From the NCBI GenBank assembly GCA_964424585.1, contig CAYRJD010000031.1, positions 11,015 through 75,014 on the forward strand: a stretch of DNA of 64,000 bases. The letters are read 5' to 3'. The notes under the pieces are model-generated. The model saw only the letters and a list, made by a program, of their open reading frames with translations. It was not told where the DNA came from and ran no database searches. Numbering within the stretch: the first letter of the stretch is position 1; every line of letters begins with the position of its first letter. Origin of the DNA: CAYRJD01 sp964424585. GTDB taxonomy: Bacteria > Actinomycetota > Acidimicrobiia > Acidimicrobiales > Poriferisodalaceae. Positions 35,778-43,458 of the stretch are shown here, in pieces. Made by a program: the position numbers and the translations under genes.

Positions 35778-35836
35778 GACGTCGAGCCTACAAGCGGAAA
35801 CTGCGGGTCGCAGTGGCGCTCTGGCGGCTGTAGCAA

Positions 35837-35911
35837 GCGAATAGCAAATAGCAAGCTGTTTGCTATTCGCATAGCAAGTAGCAGCTACTCGCTGTTGGCG
35901 TTGCTATTCGC
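35837..35911. promoter_or_regulatory. AT-rich inverted-repeat cluster upstream of the ATPase gene
   Basis: GCGAATAGCAAA (35837-35848) is followed after 10 nt by its exact inverse TTTGCTATTCGC (35859-35870). A third copy, TTGCTATTCG, lies at 35901-35910 and contains the stop codon of the upstream SDR gene. AGTAGC/GCTACT forms another small inverted repeat between them. The low-GC block stands out in this genome. It could be an operator for the ATPase gene, a terminator for the SDR, or a mobile-element scar. Confidence 0.6.
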
Positions 35912-36779
35912 CGTCAGTGAAACTGGGCGGCAGCGTCGGATTTTCTATGGCGACCAGGGTGCGGTGGCGGCGCTCGACGTCGGCCAGCAGCTCGGGGTGA
36001 GTGAGCACCCAGAAGCGACGCTGATACATGGCGTCGATGACCTGCGCGGCGACCTCTGACGGGTCCATGCCGCCTTCCAGCGCTGCCGCGATGTTTGCGT
36101 TGCGGCGTCGGTTGTCGGCCTCGGCTTTCTCCTTCGTTTCGCCTTCCCGTCGCTCTCGACGCAGGTGCTCTGGGCGGTTGCGCTGCGCGGTCGCGATATT
36201 GGTGCGCACCACGCCCGGGCACAGCACCGACACGCCGACGTCGGCGTGCCGGTCTCGCTGCATCTCCAGATAGAGCGTCTCCATGATGCCGACCACGCCG
36301 TACTTGGCGGCGTTGTAGGGGCCCAGCCCGGCGACCGGCATCAGCCCGGCCATCGAGGCGGTGCTCATTACGTGGCTCTCTTCGGCCTCTATCAGGCGCG
36401 GCAGAAAGTGGTGCAGCCCGTAGATGACGCCCCAGAGGCAGACGTCGATCACCCACTTCCAGTCGTTGAGCTGCTGGTTGCGGATCAGCCCGCCGCCGCC
36501 CACACCGGCGTTGTTGCACAGCATGTGAATCGCACCGAACCGGTCGAGCGTCGCATCCGCCAGCTCGCCTACCGATGAGCTGTCGGTCACGTCGGTGCGA
36601 ACCGCCAGCGTTTCGACGCCGGCCTCGGCCACCTCGGCGGCCGCCGCGTCGAGCGGCTCTTGCTCGATGTCGGCCAGCACGACGTTGGCGCCTTCGGCTG
36701 CGAACCGCAGCGCGAGCGCCTTGCCGATGCCAGACGCCGCGCCGGTGACGACCGCCACCTTGTCTTTCATTGTTTCCAT
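35904..36779 (-). CDS. SDR family oxidoreductase
   Basis: A 291-aa short-chain dehydrogenase. It has TGAASGIGKA at the N-terminus, LADIEQ for cofactor choice, CNNAGVGGGG, a serine in STASMAGLM and the catalytic YNAAK. The C-terminal third is extended and charged (RRERREGETKEKAEADNRRR). The ATG has AGGAGGG upstream. Its TAG stop lies in the AT-rich repeat cluster. It probably oxidises an alcohol or hydroxyacyl compound, with unknown substrate. Confidence 0.88.
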   Translation of the reverse strand: METMKDKVAVVTGAASGIGKALALRFAAEGANVVLADIEQEPLDAAAAEVAEAGVETLAVRTDVTDSSSVGELADATLDRFGAIHMLCNNAGVGGGGLIRNQQLNDWKWVIDVCLWGVIYGLHHFLPRLIEAEESHVMSTASMAGLMPVAGLGPYNAAKYGVVGIMETLYLEMQRDRHADVGVSVLCPGVVRTNIATAQRNRPEHLRRERREGETKEKAEADNRRRNANIAAALEGGMDPSEVAAQVIDAMYQRRFWVLTHPELLADVERRHRTLVAIENPTLPPSFTDGE

Positions 36780-36863
36780 GGCTGCCCTCCTGTGGGTGCT
36801 TGGCTGTGAGTGTCGAGTTGGGTCAGCGGCCAGCGCCCGCCGTCGAGTGCCCAGCGTCGAGTG

Positions 36864-38006
36864 CTAGGCATCGACTTTGTTGAGCGCGTCGAGCCGGTCG
36901 ACTGCTTCCACGTACTCGGTGATCATGTCTTCCACCACGCGGGTCGCCGAGACCGACTCGTTCAGCTGCCCGACGACCTGGCCGATGAAGTAGTTGGCCA
37001 GCTCGACGGCTCCTTTGTTGTCGGGGTTCATCGCCGCCTTGTCGACGCGGCGGCTGGCGTTTGCGATCAGCATCGGCTGCAGCGGCATCGGCAGCGTGCC
37101 GGGCGAGTTCGGGCCCTCCCACTCATCTGTCCACGCCGAACGCAGCTGGCGCGCCGGCTTGCCGGTGCGCGACCGCGAGCGCAGCGTGTCCGCGGAGGAC
37201 GCCGCGAGAAACTTCTCCTTGACGACCGGGTGGGTTTCGGCTTCGAGCGTCGTCAGCCAGACCGACCCGCACCACACGCCTTGCGCGCCCAGCGCGAGCG
37301 CGGCAGCGACCTGGCGTCCGTTGCCGATGCCTCCAGCCGCCAGCACCGGCGTCGGCGCGATGGCGTCGACGACTTCAGGCACCAGCACCATCGAAGCGAT
37401 CTCGCCGGTGTGTCCGCCTGCCTCGTGTCCTTGCGCGATGACGATGTCGACGCCCGCGGCGACGTGCCGCTCGGCGTGCACCTTCTTTCCGGCCAGCGCG
37501 CCCACAGCCACGTCGTTGGCGTGCGCCCGCTCGATCATGTCGGGCGGCGGCGGGCCGAGCGCGTTGACCATCAGCTTGATCGGGTAGCTGAACGCCACGT
37601 CCATCAGCGGCACGGCCTGGGTGTAGGTCATCGGTGGGTCGCCCTGGCCGAAGCCCGTGCCGCCGTCTTGGGGCGGCTGCGGCGGCACGTCGTAGCGCTT
37701 CATCATGTCGTCGACGAAGTCGCGGTGCGTCTGCGGGATCATGTCGCGCAGGTCTCTCGCCGACAGCTCGCCGTCTGACTTGCCCTCGTATTTCGCGGGC
37801 ACGATGATGTCGACGCCGAACGGCTTGTCGCCCACTTCGTCCTTGATCCACGCCAAGTCGATGTCGAGCTGCTCGGGCGTGTGCCCCGCGGCGCCGAGCA
37901 CGCCGAAGCCGCCGGCCTTGCTGACCGCCGCGACCACGTCTCGGCAGTGCGTGAACGCGAAGATCGGAACGTCGGCGCCGACCATCTCACAAACAGGTGT
38001 CTTCAT
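36864..38006 (-). CDS. Nitronate monooxygenase-like FMN oxidoreductase
   Basis: A 380-aa TIM-barrel flavoprotein in the nitronate monooxygenase/2-nitropropane dioxygenase family. The N-terminal VSKAGGFGVLGAAG block, the AQGHEAGGHTGE motif with the family histidine, and the FMN phosphate site AAGGIGNGRQVAAALALGAQGV are present. An insertion rich in Pro and Gly (about residues 110-125) precedes the middle of the barrel. I chose ATG at 38006, which gives MKTPVCEM. It could also be an enoyl reductase-like relative, so the substrate is open. Confidence 0.85.
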   Translation of the reverse strand: MKTPVCEMVGADVPIFAFTHCRDVVAAVSKAGGFGVLGAAGHTPEQLDIDLAWIKDEVGDKPFGVDIIVPAKYEGKSDGELSARDLRDMIPQTHRDFVDDMMKRYDVPPQPPQDGGTGFGQGDPPMTYTQAVPLMDVAFSYPIKLMVNALGPPPPDMIERAHANDVAVGALAGKKVHAERHVAAGVDIVIAQGHEAGGHTGEIASMVLVPEVVDAIAPTPVLAAGGIGNGRQVAAALALGAQGVWCGSVWLTTLEAETHPVVKEKFLAASSADTLRSRSRTGKPARQLRSAWTDEWEGPNSPGTLPMPLQPMLIANASRRVDKAAMNPDNKGAVELANYFIGQVVGQLNESVSATRVVEDMITEYVEAVDRLDALNKVDA

Positions 38007-38101
38007 GGCCGCGACACTAGACGCGCGGCGCTCGGCGAGCCGCTCCAAGCGCGCCGCGCCCGGGTTGTGGCGCGTCGGGCGCGACCTGCGACAATCGCGC
38101 C

Positions 38102-39013
38102 GTGAGCATCAACGCCATCGGACACAGCTACGTCGACGTCGCCTCGGGCACGCGCCTCGACGCTTGGTTTCCAGACGTGTTCGCGCTGGGCGACGACACC
38201 GCGCCCACCCGGTCGTGCCTAGCGGCTGAGCTAGGCGTGATCACCGGTGAGGAGGTGGAGGTGGCCATCGCCTCGCTCGATGAGCCACCAACGGATCTGC
38301 TCGACGCCTACCTGCGGCTGCACCTGCTCAGCCGCCGAGAGATCGCCCCGCACGACGCCAACCTCGACGGCCTGTTCGGCCTGCTGACAAACTGCGCGTG
38401 GACGAACGCCGGGCCCGTGCTGCCGGCGCAGGTCGACGCGCTGCGAGTCGCCGCTGCGGCGCGCGGCGCGCACGTGTCGGTGCGAGCGGTCGACAAGTTC
38501 CCCCGCATGACCGACTACGTGGTGCCTGCTGGCGTGCGCATCGCGGACGCCGACCGGGTGCGGTTGGGCGCGCACCTGGCTGACGGCACGACCGTGATGC
38601 ACGAGGGTTTCGTCAACCTCAACGCCGGCACGCTCGGCCCGGCGATGGTCGAGGGTCGCATCAGCGCGGGCGTGGTCGTCGGCGCGCACAGCGACCTAGG
38701 CGGCAGCGCCTCAACGATGGGCACTCTGTCGGGCGGCGGCAAAGAACGGGTCAGCGTCGGCGAGCACTGCCTGCTGGGCGCGAACTCGGGCATCGGCATC
38801 GCGCTAGGAGACCACTGCACCGTCGAGGCCGGCCTCTACGTGACGGCTGGCAGCCGCGTCACGATGCCCGACGGCTCGGTCGTGCGCGGACGAGACATCT
38901 CCGGCCGCTCAGGCATGCTGCTGCTCCGCAACTCCGAAACCGGCACCATCGAAATGCGCGTCCGCAACGAACATGCCTGGACCGGCCTCGACCCCGACCT
39001 CCACGCCAACTAA
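38102..39013 (+). CDS. dapD: Tetrahydrodipicolinate N-succinyltransferase
   Basis: Left-handed beta-helix acyltransferase of the succinylase branch of lysine/meso-diaminopimelate synthesis; 303 aa, the actinobacterial DapD type. Hexapeptide repeats run from about residue 140 to 250 (VRLGAHLADGTTVMHEGFVNLNAG read in parts, then GRISAGVVVGAHSDLGGSAS). GANSGIGIALGDHC forms the last turns. The start is GTG at 38102, 95 nt from the divergent oxidoreductase gene. It is the last core gene before the accessory island. Confidence 0.92.
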   Translation: MSINAIGHSYVDVASGTRLDAWFPDVFALGDDTAPTRSCLAAELGVITGEEVEVAIASLDEPPTDLLDAYLRLHLLSRREIAPHDANLDGLFGLLTNCAWTNAGPVLPAQVDALRVAAAARGAHVSVRAVDKFPRMTDYVVPAGVRIADADRVRLGAHLADGTTVMHEGFVNLNAGTLGPAMVEGRISAGVVVGAHSDLGGSASTMGTLSGGGKERVSVGEHCLLGANSGIGIALGDHCTVEAGLYVTAGSRVTMPDGSVVRGRDISGRSGMLLLRNSETGTIEMRVRNEHAWTGLDPDLHAN

Positions 39014-39267
39014 CCCCATCCCCACTTCCGGAGGGTCACTTGGCTGCCGCGGCCCAACATGCGTCCAAAGTACACCCTGCCACCGAATCACCATCAGTGC
39101 CCAAACACATCAGTCGCGACGTCCCGCCCAGGGCCTGCCTAATGCCATGCCCACCAGTTCCAAGCACTATCAAAAATACAATTGAAGTGGTAGCTACATC
39201 GCACAGACAAAACTCCTACCAAACGAGGCGCAATACATCAAGCAACCGTGTCTGCGAAGCACACGCA
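39014..39267. other. Intergenic island border, lower GC
   Basis: About 250 nt between dapD and the low-GC gene. Composition changes here from GC-rich to near balanced, with A-rich stretches such as TCAAAAATACAATTGAAG. I see no tRNA, clear direct repeat or coding frame. It probably marks one edge of the accessory island. Confidence 0.5.
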
Positions 39268-40698
39268 TCAGAGCACTGACTCAAGTTCCCGCCATTCGAT
39301 TTTACCCTTGGCCTCTCGAGACTGAAGGTAACCCAAGTACTCAAGTGTCTTGGCCGCAAAATCCAGTTGAACTCTCCAATTCTGCTTTTGATCAACAAAC
39401 ACATCACCGTTCTGCTTTTCACCAACTAACTCATCACCGGTCCGTCTAGCATCAGAGTCAGACCAACCAAGGTCCCCTAGTTTCAACCTTACTACGTCTT
39501 CATCCTCCTCGCCCGTCATAAATGCCTCAACCACTTGACTACGAACAACCTCATCCTCTACAAACGTGGTATCCAGCTTCTTCAACACCGCTGCTAGGTA
39601 ATGCCGCCAGTTCGTCACCTCATCGCAGTTCAAGTCAAGTCCCCCACCAGTTTCCTTATCCGCCTTAGCATCCTTGGCAAACCTAACAAGAGAGCTAAGC
39701 CATGTCTCCGTACTAGGCTCATCCGGCTTCGTATTTGAAAGATCGTCCTCCAAAGCAAGAACAGGACTGACGGTAGTCGTCAGGATCAAACGCCTCAATA
39801 TGTTGTTCCAATTGCACTCAAACTCATTTTCCAGCTTCTCTCTCCACTCCTTCAGTTTCTCTTCGTACGCGTTTGATGTGTCGCTATCATCTTTGCCAGG
39901 TCTCTTTTCAAACCCAAAAAAGTGATCGTCATCAAAAACCGCAGGGCGCTGCTTCATAATATTTTCCACGGCGCTCTTGACTTTAGCTTCATCGACTTTA
40001 ACTTCATCGGTTTCCTTGATTTTTCGAATTATTTCGGCAAAAATTTGGTAAAGCGCAAATGAGCGTTTGGCTTTCTTTCGATTATCTGACGTTTTCGCTT
40101 GTAGGAGTTCATGTATTGATGGCCACCTGATTTGTGATGTGCCTTCGACGTCGTCTTTATCCAAAGCGCGTGTTGAAGTCTCTCTCGGCTCTAACCTCCA
40201 ATAACCTCTTTCACTTGCGTCGAGTTTGCCATCATTCTTGAGTTCGTTTCGTGCAAAGTCAATGTTGTTGCTCCAAACCGGTAGGCGTCGTTTCTTGGTG
40301 AGCCTTAGCTGACTCTGTCCGAAGTCGAAATCGGTGCGTCCATTTTTGATCTGGTCAAACACCCTGCGGAGCACTAGGACCCAGGCAACCGTCCTGTGGG
40401 CCACTTTGACGTTTAGGCCACCAAGTACTTGTTCTAAGTGGTCACGGTAGTCCTTAGCGCGCAATTTGCTACCCTCGCCCTGGAGGGTTGGCCACTGCTT
40501 CAAGTCTTCCTTCAACTGCCCCTGAGGTTTAGCGAGGATATCTCTAGCAATTTTGTTGAACTCATCTGATAATCCTTTAGCTTCATCTTGATGGTCTGTC
40601 TTTCGGTAGTCACATTCCTTTTTCATCTTGCAGTGAAACTTATCAAGTTTGTCCTTGAGATGATTTAGCCTTTCGGAGAGTGTCATGTGAGATTCCAT
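39268..40698 (-). CDS. Low-GC gene with Mrr_N-like winged helix
   Basis: A 476-aa, charged, mostly helical protein whose base composition is far below its neighbours, a sign of transfer. Residues about 138-172 (RLPVWSNNIDFARNEL then DASERGYWRLEP) resemble the Mrr N-terminal winged helix, whose consensus has a WA/FA-rtyLkkaGLl-RGvWrlT pattern. That domain is common in restriction proteins. Residues 10-65 are a likely coiled coil. I see no PD-(D/E)XK or other catalytic motif. ATG at 40698 is preceded by AAAAGGAATATAGG; an ATG at 40686 is possible. It is probably an accessory or defence protein of unknown function. Confidence 0.7.
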   Translation of the reverse strand: MESHMTLSERLNHLKDKLDKFHCKMKKECDYRKTDHQDEAKGLSDEFNKIARDILAKPQGQLKEDLKQWPTLQGEGSKLRAKDYRDHLEQVLGGLNVKVAHRTVAWVLVLRRVFDQIKNGRTDFDFGQSQLRLTKKRRLPVWSNNIDFARNELKNDGKLDASERGYWRLEPRETSTRALDKDDVEGTSQIRWPSIHELLQAKTSDNRKKAKRSFALYQIFAEIIRKIKETDEVKVDEAKVKSAVENIMKQRPAVFDDDHFFGFEKRPGKDDSDTSNAYEEKLKEWREKLENEFECNWNNILRRLILTTTVSPVLALEDDLSNTKPDEPSTETWLSSLVRFAKDAKADKETGGGLDLNCDEVTNWRHYLAAVLKKLDTTFVEDEVVRSQVVEAFMTGEEDEDVVRLKLGDLGWSDSDARRTGDELVGEKQNGDVFVDQKQNWRVQLDFAAKTLEYLGYLQSREAKGKIEWRELESVL

Positions 40699-41703
40699 CC
40701 TATATTCCTTTTGGGCTGTGTTGTTGTAGAGCATCGAAGTGAGAGCGCGCGGGACCTAGGCGGCGTGGTGGAACTGCCCGTCCCCGTGATGGTGCTGTTA
40801 TGTGGGACAATGGTGCGCGGGGTCGGCCAGCGAGTGCGGGCGCCATTGGGTCCCTGAGTGAACAGTTCGCGCGGGTCACCACAACCGCGTCGTCTTGCTG
40901 GCCTAAAATCACCTGGCAATCAACTGTTGGCCATGAGAGTTGTGGACGTCTCCGCGGAACACGCGCCGCATGACGAGGGCCATGGGCCGACGACAAGCGT
41001 AGGTGGCCGACCAGTGAAGCGTCATCACTCGCGACACGGCCAAGGCCCACCTCGGCACGCGGGGCACTGCGTACGTAGCGCGTGGTGGTTCGACAGGCAC
41101 CGACCCCTGCCTTCACTCGGTAGCTAAGGGTGGCGCGGCCGCGATGACTGCCTGTCGCAGCCAGTAGGGGTCGAACCGGGTGGGTCATGAGCATCGGCCG
41201 GTCAGCGACAAGACGTAACGGACGCGTGTCAAGACATTGGCTCAGCGGCACAGACGCCAGCAGGACCTGGTCTTCGGATGGCACGAGCACCGCGGACATG
41301 CGCACACATGCTAGAGGGTGTTGCGTCAACTTCCAAGTCTTCCGTCGTGATGCGAGGCTTGGCGGTGCCGTGCTGGCGGGTCGGACGACGCCCGCGATGA
41401 ACCATGCCGCAGCCCAACGAGACGATGTCGCTCATGACGTCAGAGCTGCTGACCGGCAACGCGCATGCTTCCTCAAGAAGCACCGCAGGACTGCCGGGGG
41501 TCACCATTGCACGATGTGCGCATCACATTGCGTACTCTTCCTGAAAGAAGAATCGCAACGCCGACCAACCCACACAGGTGTCGATGAGCGTTTTGGCATG
41601 CGGAGCACACGGGCACGGCACCTGCTCGCAGAGTGCAACGCTGCGCCCCTGGGTGTGCGGACTGAGGCCACCACTGCCCACGCCGAAGGCGACTGATCTG
41701 TTG
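40699..41703. other. About 1 kb without a recognisable gene
   Basis: Several open frames cross this stretch on both strands, but none has a convincing start, codon usage or recognisable motif. Their translations are rich in Arg, Ser and His, as expected for out-of-frame GC-rich DNA. Composition returns to high GC within the first 100 nt. It may hold a degraded element, a non-coding RNA or the 3' region of the downstream operon; I cannot distinguish these. Confidence 0.5.
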
Positions 41704-42597
41704 TCACGGAGAGGTGGGTGGGGGTGGGGCTGCGAGGCGGGCGAAGTCGAGGAGCTGAGGGTGGTGGTGCTCGCAGCGGCGAGCGACGGCGGTCATGACG
41801 TCCCAGAGGCGAACGTCTGGTGCGGCACGGGCGGCGCTGCACACGGCACCCATCGCGCGTGGGTGGAGCAAGTTCGCATACGAGGCGCGCCCGCGGTCGG
41901 TGAAGCGCCCCCAGTCGCCCGCGCGCAGCACCTCATGGCACTCGTCTGGGGTCATCGGCTCGCTCGCATCGGCAGTGCCATCGGCTGCGACTACGGCCAG
42001 GTGTCTGCGCCACCAAGCACGAGCAACCGGCGCATCTTGGGCTGGGCGGCTGCCCCGGCTCTCAACATGACTTCCCAGGCGACGAAGGATGTTGCGGACG
42101 TCTCGGTCCAGCGCCTTGCGCTGCTTCTTGTTGAGGTCGGTGCCGTTGTCCCACGCGAGAGCGAAGCGGGAAGCGTTGAACGTCGCGCGAGGCGGCTCGG
42201 TGAACCGGCACTCTTCCAGCCACGCGATGTGCCAGAGGCACCAGGTCACCGGGTCTGATGCTTGCGACGGCGTGACGTCGCTCAGCGCCTCGTGCACTCG
42301 GACCTCCCACTCGAAAGGATACTCGTTCATGTCACTGGCAGACGTCTGCGGCAGCGGCGGAGCGTTGATGGAAGTGTCCGCGCTGAGCCCTAGCTCGTCT
42401 CGTAGGTAGCCAGCGAGGCGCAGACCGGTCACCGCTGGCCCTCGCAGGAACACCAACCGACGCTCAACCATCTCGTCATCGACGTCCGCGAACTTCCGGC
42501 AGGCAATCTTCTGCTGCCAGTCACGAAACTGCACACGGGCCGAGTCGTCCGCCTCCGTATACGCGGGCGAGGTTGTCGGATCGGGCGCGACACTCAC
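41704..42597 (-). CDS. Uncharacterised protein, third gene of GHKL operon
   Basis: A 297-aa soluble protein. The middle has FEWEVRVHEALSDVTPSQAS followed by DPVTWCLWHIAWLEECRF, which recalls DUF6339-type proteins (from memory, unverified). An N-terminal block VERRLVFLRGPAVTGLRLAG may be part of the same fold. The rest is helical with Trp/His-rich segments (RAWWRRHLAVV, RRCEHHHPQLLDFARLA). No catalytic motif is visible. The start is GTG at 42597, 6 nt after the preceding gene stop, so it is co-transcribed with the ATPase and the 284-aa gene. Confidence 0.72.
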   Translation of the reverse strand: MSVAPDPTTSPAYTEADDSARVQFRDWQQKIACRKFADVDDEMVERRLVFLRGPAVTGLRLAGYLRDELGLSADTSINAPPLPQTSASDMNEYPFEWEVRVHEALSDVTPSQASDPVTWCLWHIAWLEECRFTEPPRATFNASRFALAWDNGTDLNKKQRKALDRDVRNILRRLGSHVESRGSRPAQDAPVARAWWRRHLAVVAADGTADASEPMTPDECHEVLRAGDWGRFTDRGRASYANLLHPRAMGAVCSAARAAPDVRLWDVMTAVARRCEHHHPQLLDFARLAAPPPPTSP

Positions 42598-42603
42598 GAC
42601 GAT

Positions 42604-43458
42604 CTACCCCTCGTAGTCGCCGGGTTCGACATCGGCGAGCAATTCGTCGCCCACCAGCAACGTCGCCGCGTAGAGGGAGCTGAAGCCTTCGTCGCCAGGC
42701 ACCGCGCAGTCGGGGTCGGCCGCTCTCATGAGCCGAACCAGCGAGTCACCCACGGCGTGGCGACTACCCGGCACGTCATCGCCCGCGAACTCAACTTGGT
42801 TCGGCGCGTCTGCGAGCGCCGCCGTCAATCCCGCCAGCGTGACCGCTAGCGCCGACGAACCAGACTCGTCTTGCTGGTACCGCTGGAGGTCGTCCGGGTG
42901 GAGTGACACCACCCAATGCGGCACGTCTGAGTTGGCGAACCCCAGCTTCATGCGCCGACGCTCGACGCTAGCGTCTGGCACGTACGCGACAATCGCGCTC
43001 AACGGCGAGACCAGCGGCACGTGCTGGCCGCGCACAAGCCAAGTGCCTGCGGGCACAAACACCGGTGCTTCCGCTTCCCATGCCGGATGAACTCCCTCAG
43101 GCTGGAGCTTGCAGTCCTCAACCGCCAGCAGGCCCGGCAAACCCACCAACTGTCGCGCCACCAAGTCCGTCTTGGCAATACTGGCGGTCACTCTGGTCAA
43201 CCGCGCATCGGCGAGAAACAGCCGTGCGAGGTAGGTGGCCGGACTTCTCACCTCCAAGCACCATCTCGCGAAACCGTCTCGGACCAACTCTTCGAGCCCG
43301 GGCGCGCCGTTCAACTCGTGCTCGGCGACGAACTCACCGACACGCGCCGTTCCGTGGCCACTAAATCGCACGAGGTCAACGTTCGCGTCGTAGCGCGCAG
43401 AAGGCCAATCGAGGTTCTGATAGTCCCGATGGTCGAGAACAGGGACTCTGTCGATCAC
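42604..43458 (-). CDS. Uncharacterised protein, second gene of GHKL operon
   Basis: A 284-aa protein with mixed alpha/beta prediction that I do not recognise. No membrane segment, metal cluster or nuclease motif is apparent. A conserved-looking beta region includes VFVPAGTWLVRGQHVPLVSPLSAIVAYV in pieces, and the C-terminus is acidic. It overlaps the ATPase gene by 4 nt (ATGA), so the two are translationally coupled and probably form a complex. Function unknown. Confidence 0.72.
   Translation of the reverse strand: MIDRVPVLDHRDYQNLDWPSARYDANVDLVRFSGHGTARVGEFVAEHELNGAPGLEELVRDGFARWCLEVRSPATYLARLFLADARLTRVTASIAKTDLVARQLVGLPGLLAVEDCKLQPEGVHPAWEAEAPVFVPAGTWLVRGQHVPLVSPLSAIVAYVPDASVERRRMKLGFANSDVPHWVVSLHPDDLQRYQQDESGSSALAVTLAGLTAALADAPNQVEFAGDDVPGSRHAVGDSLVRLMRAADPDCAVPGDEGFSSLYAATLLVGDELLADVEPGDYEG

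Noticed and set aside
40700..41329. A 209-codon minus-strand frame in the gap beside the low-GC gene
   Set aside because: No recognisable motif, unusual Arg/Ser/His content and no ribosome site; not supported as a gene.
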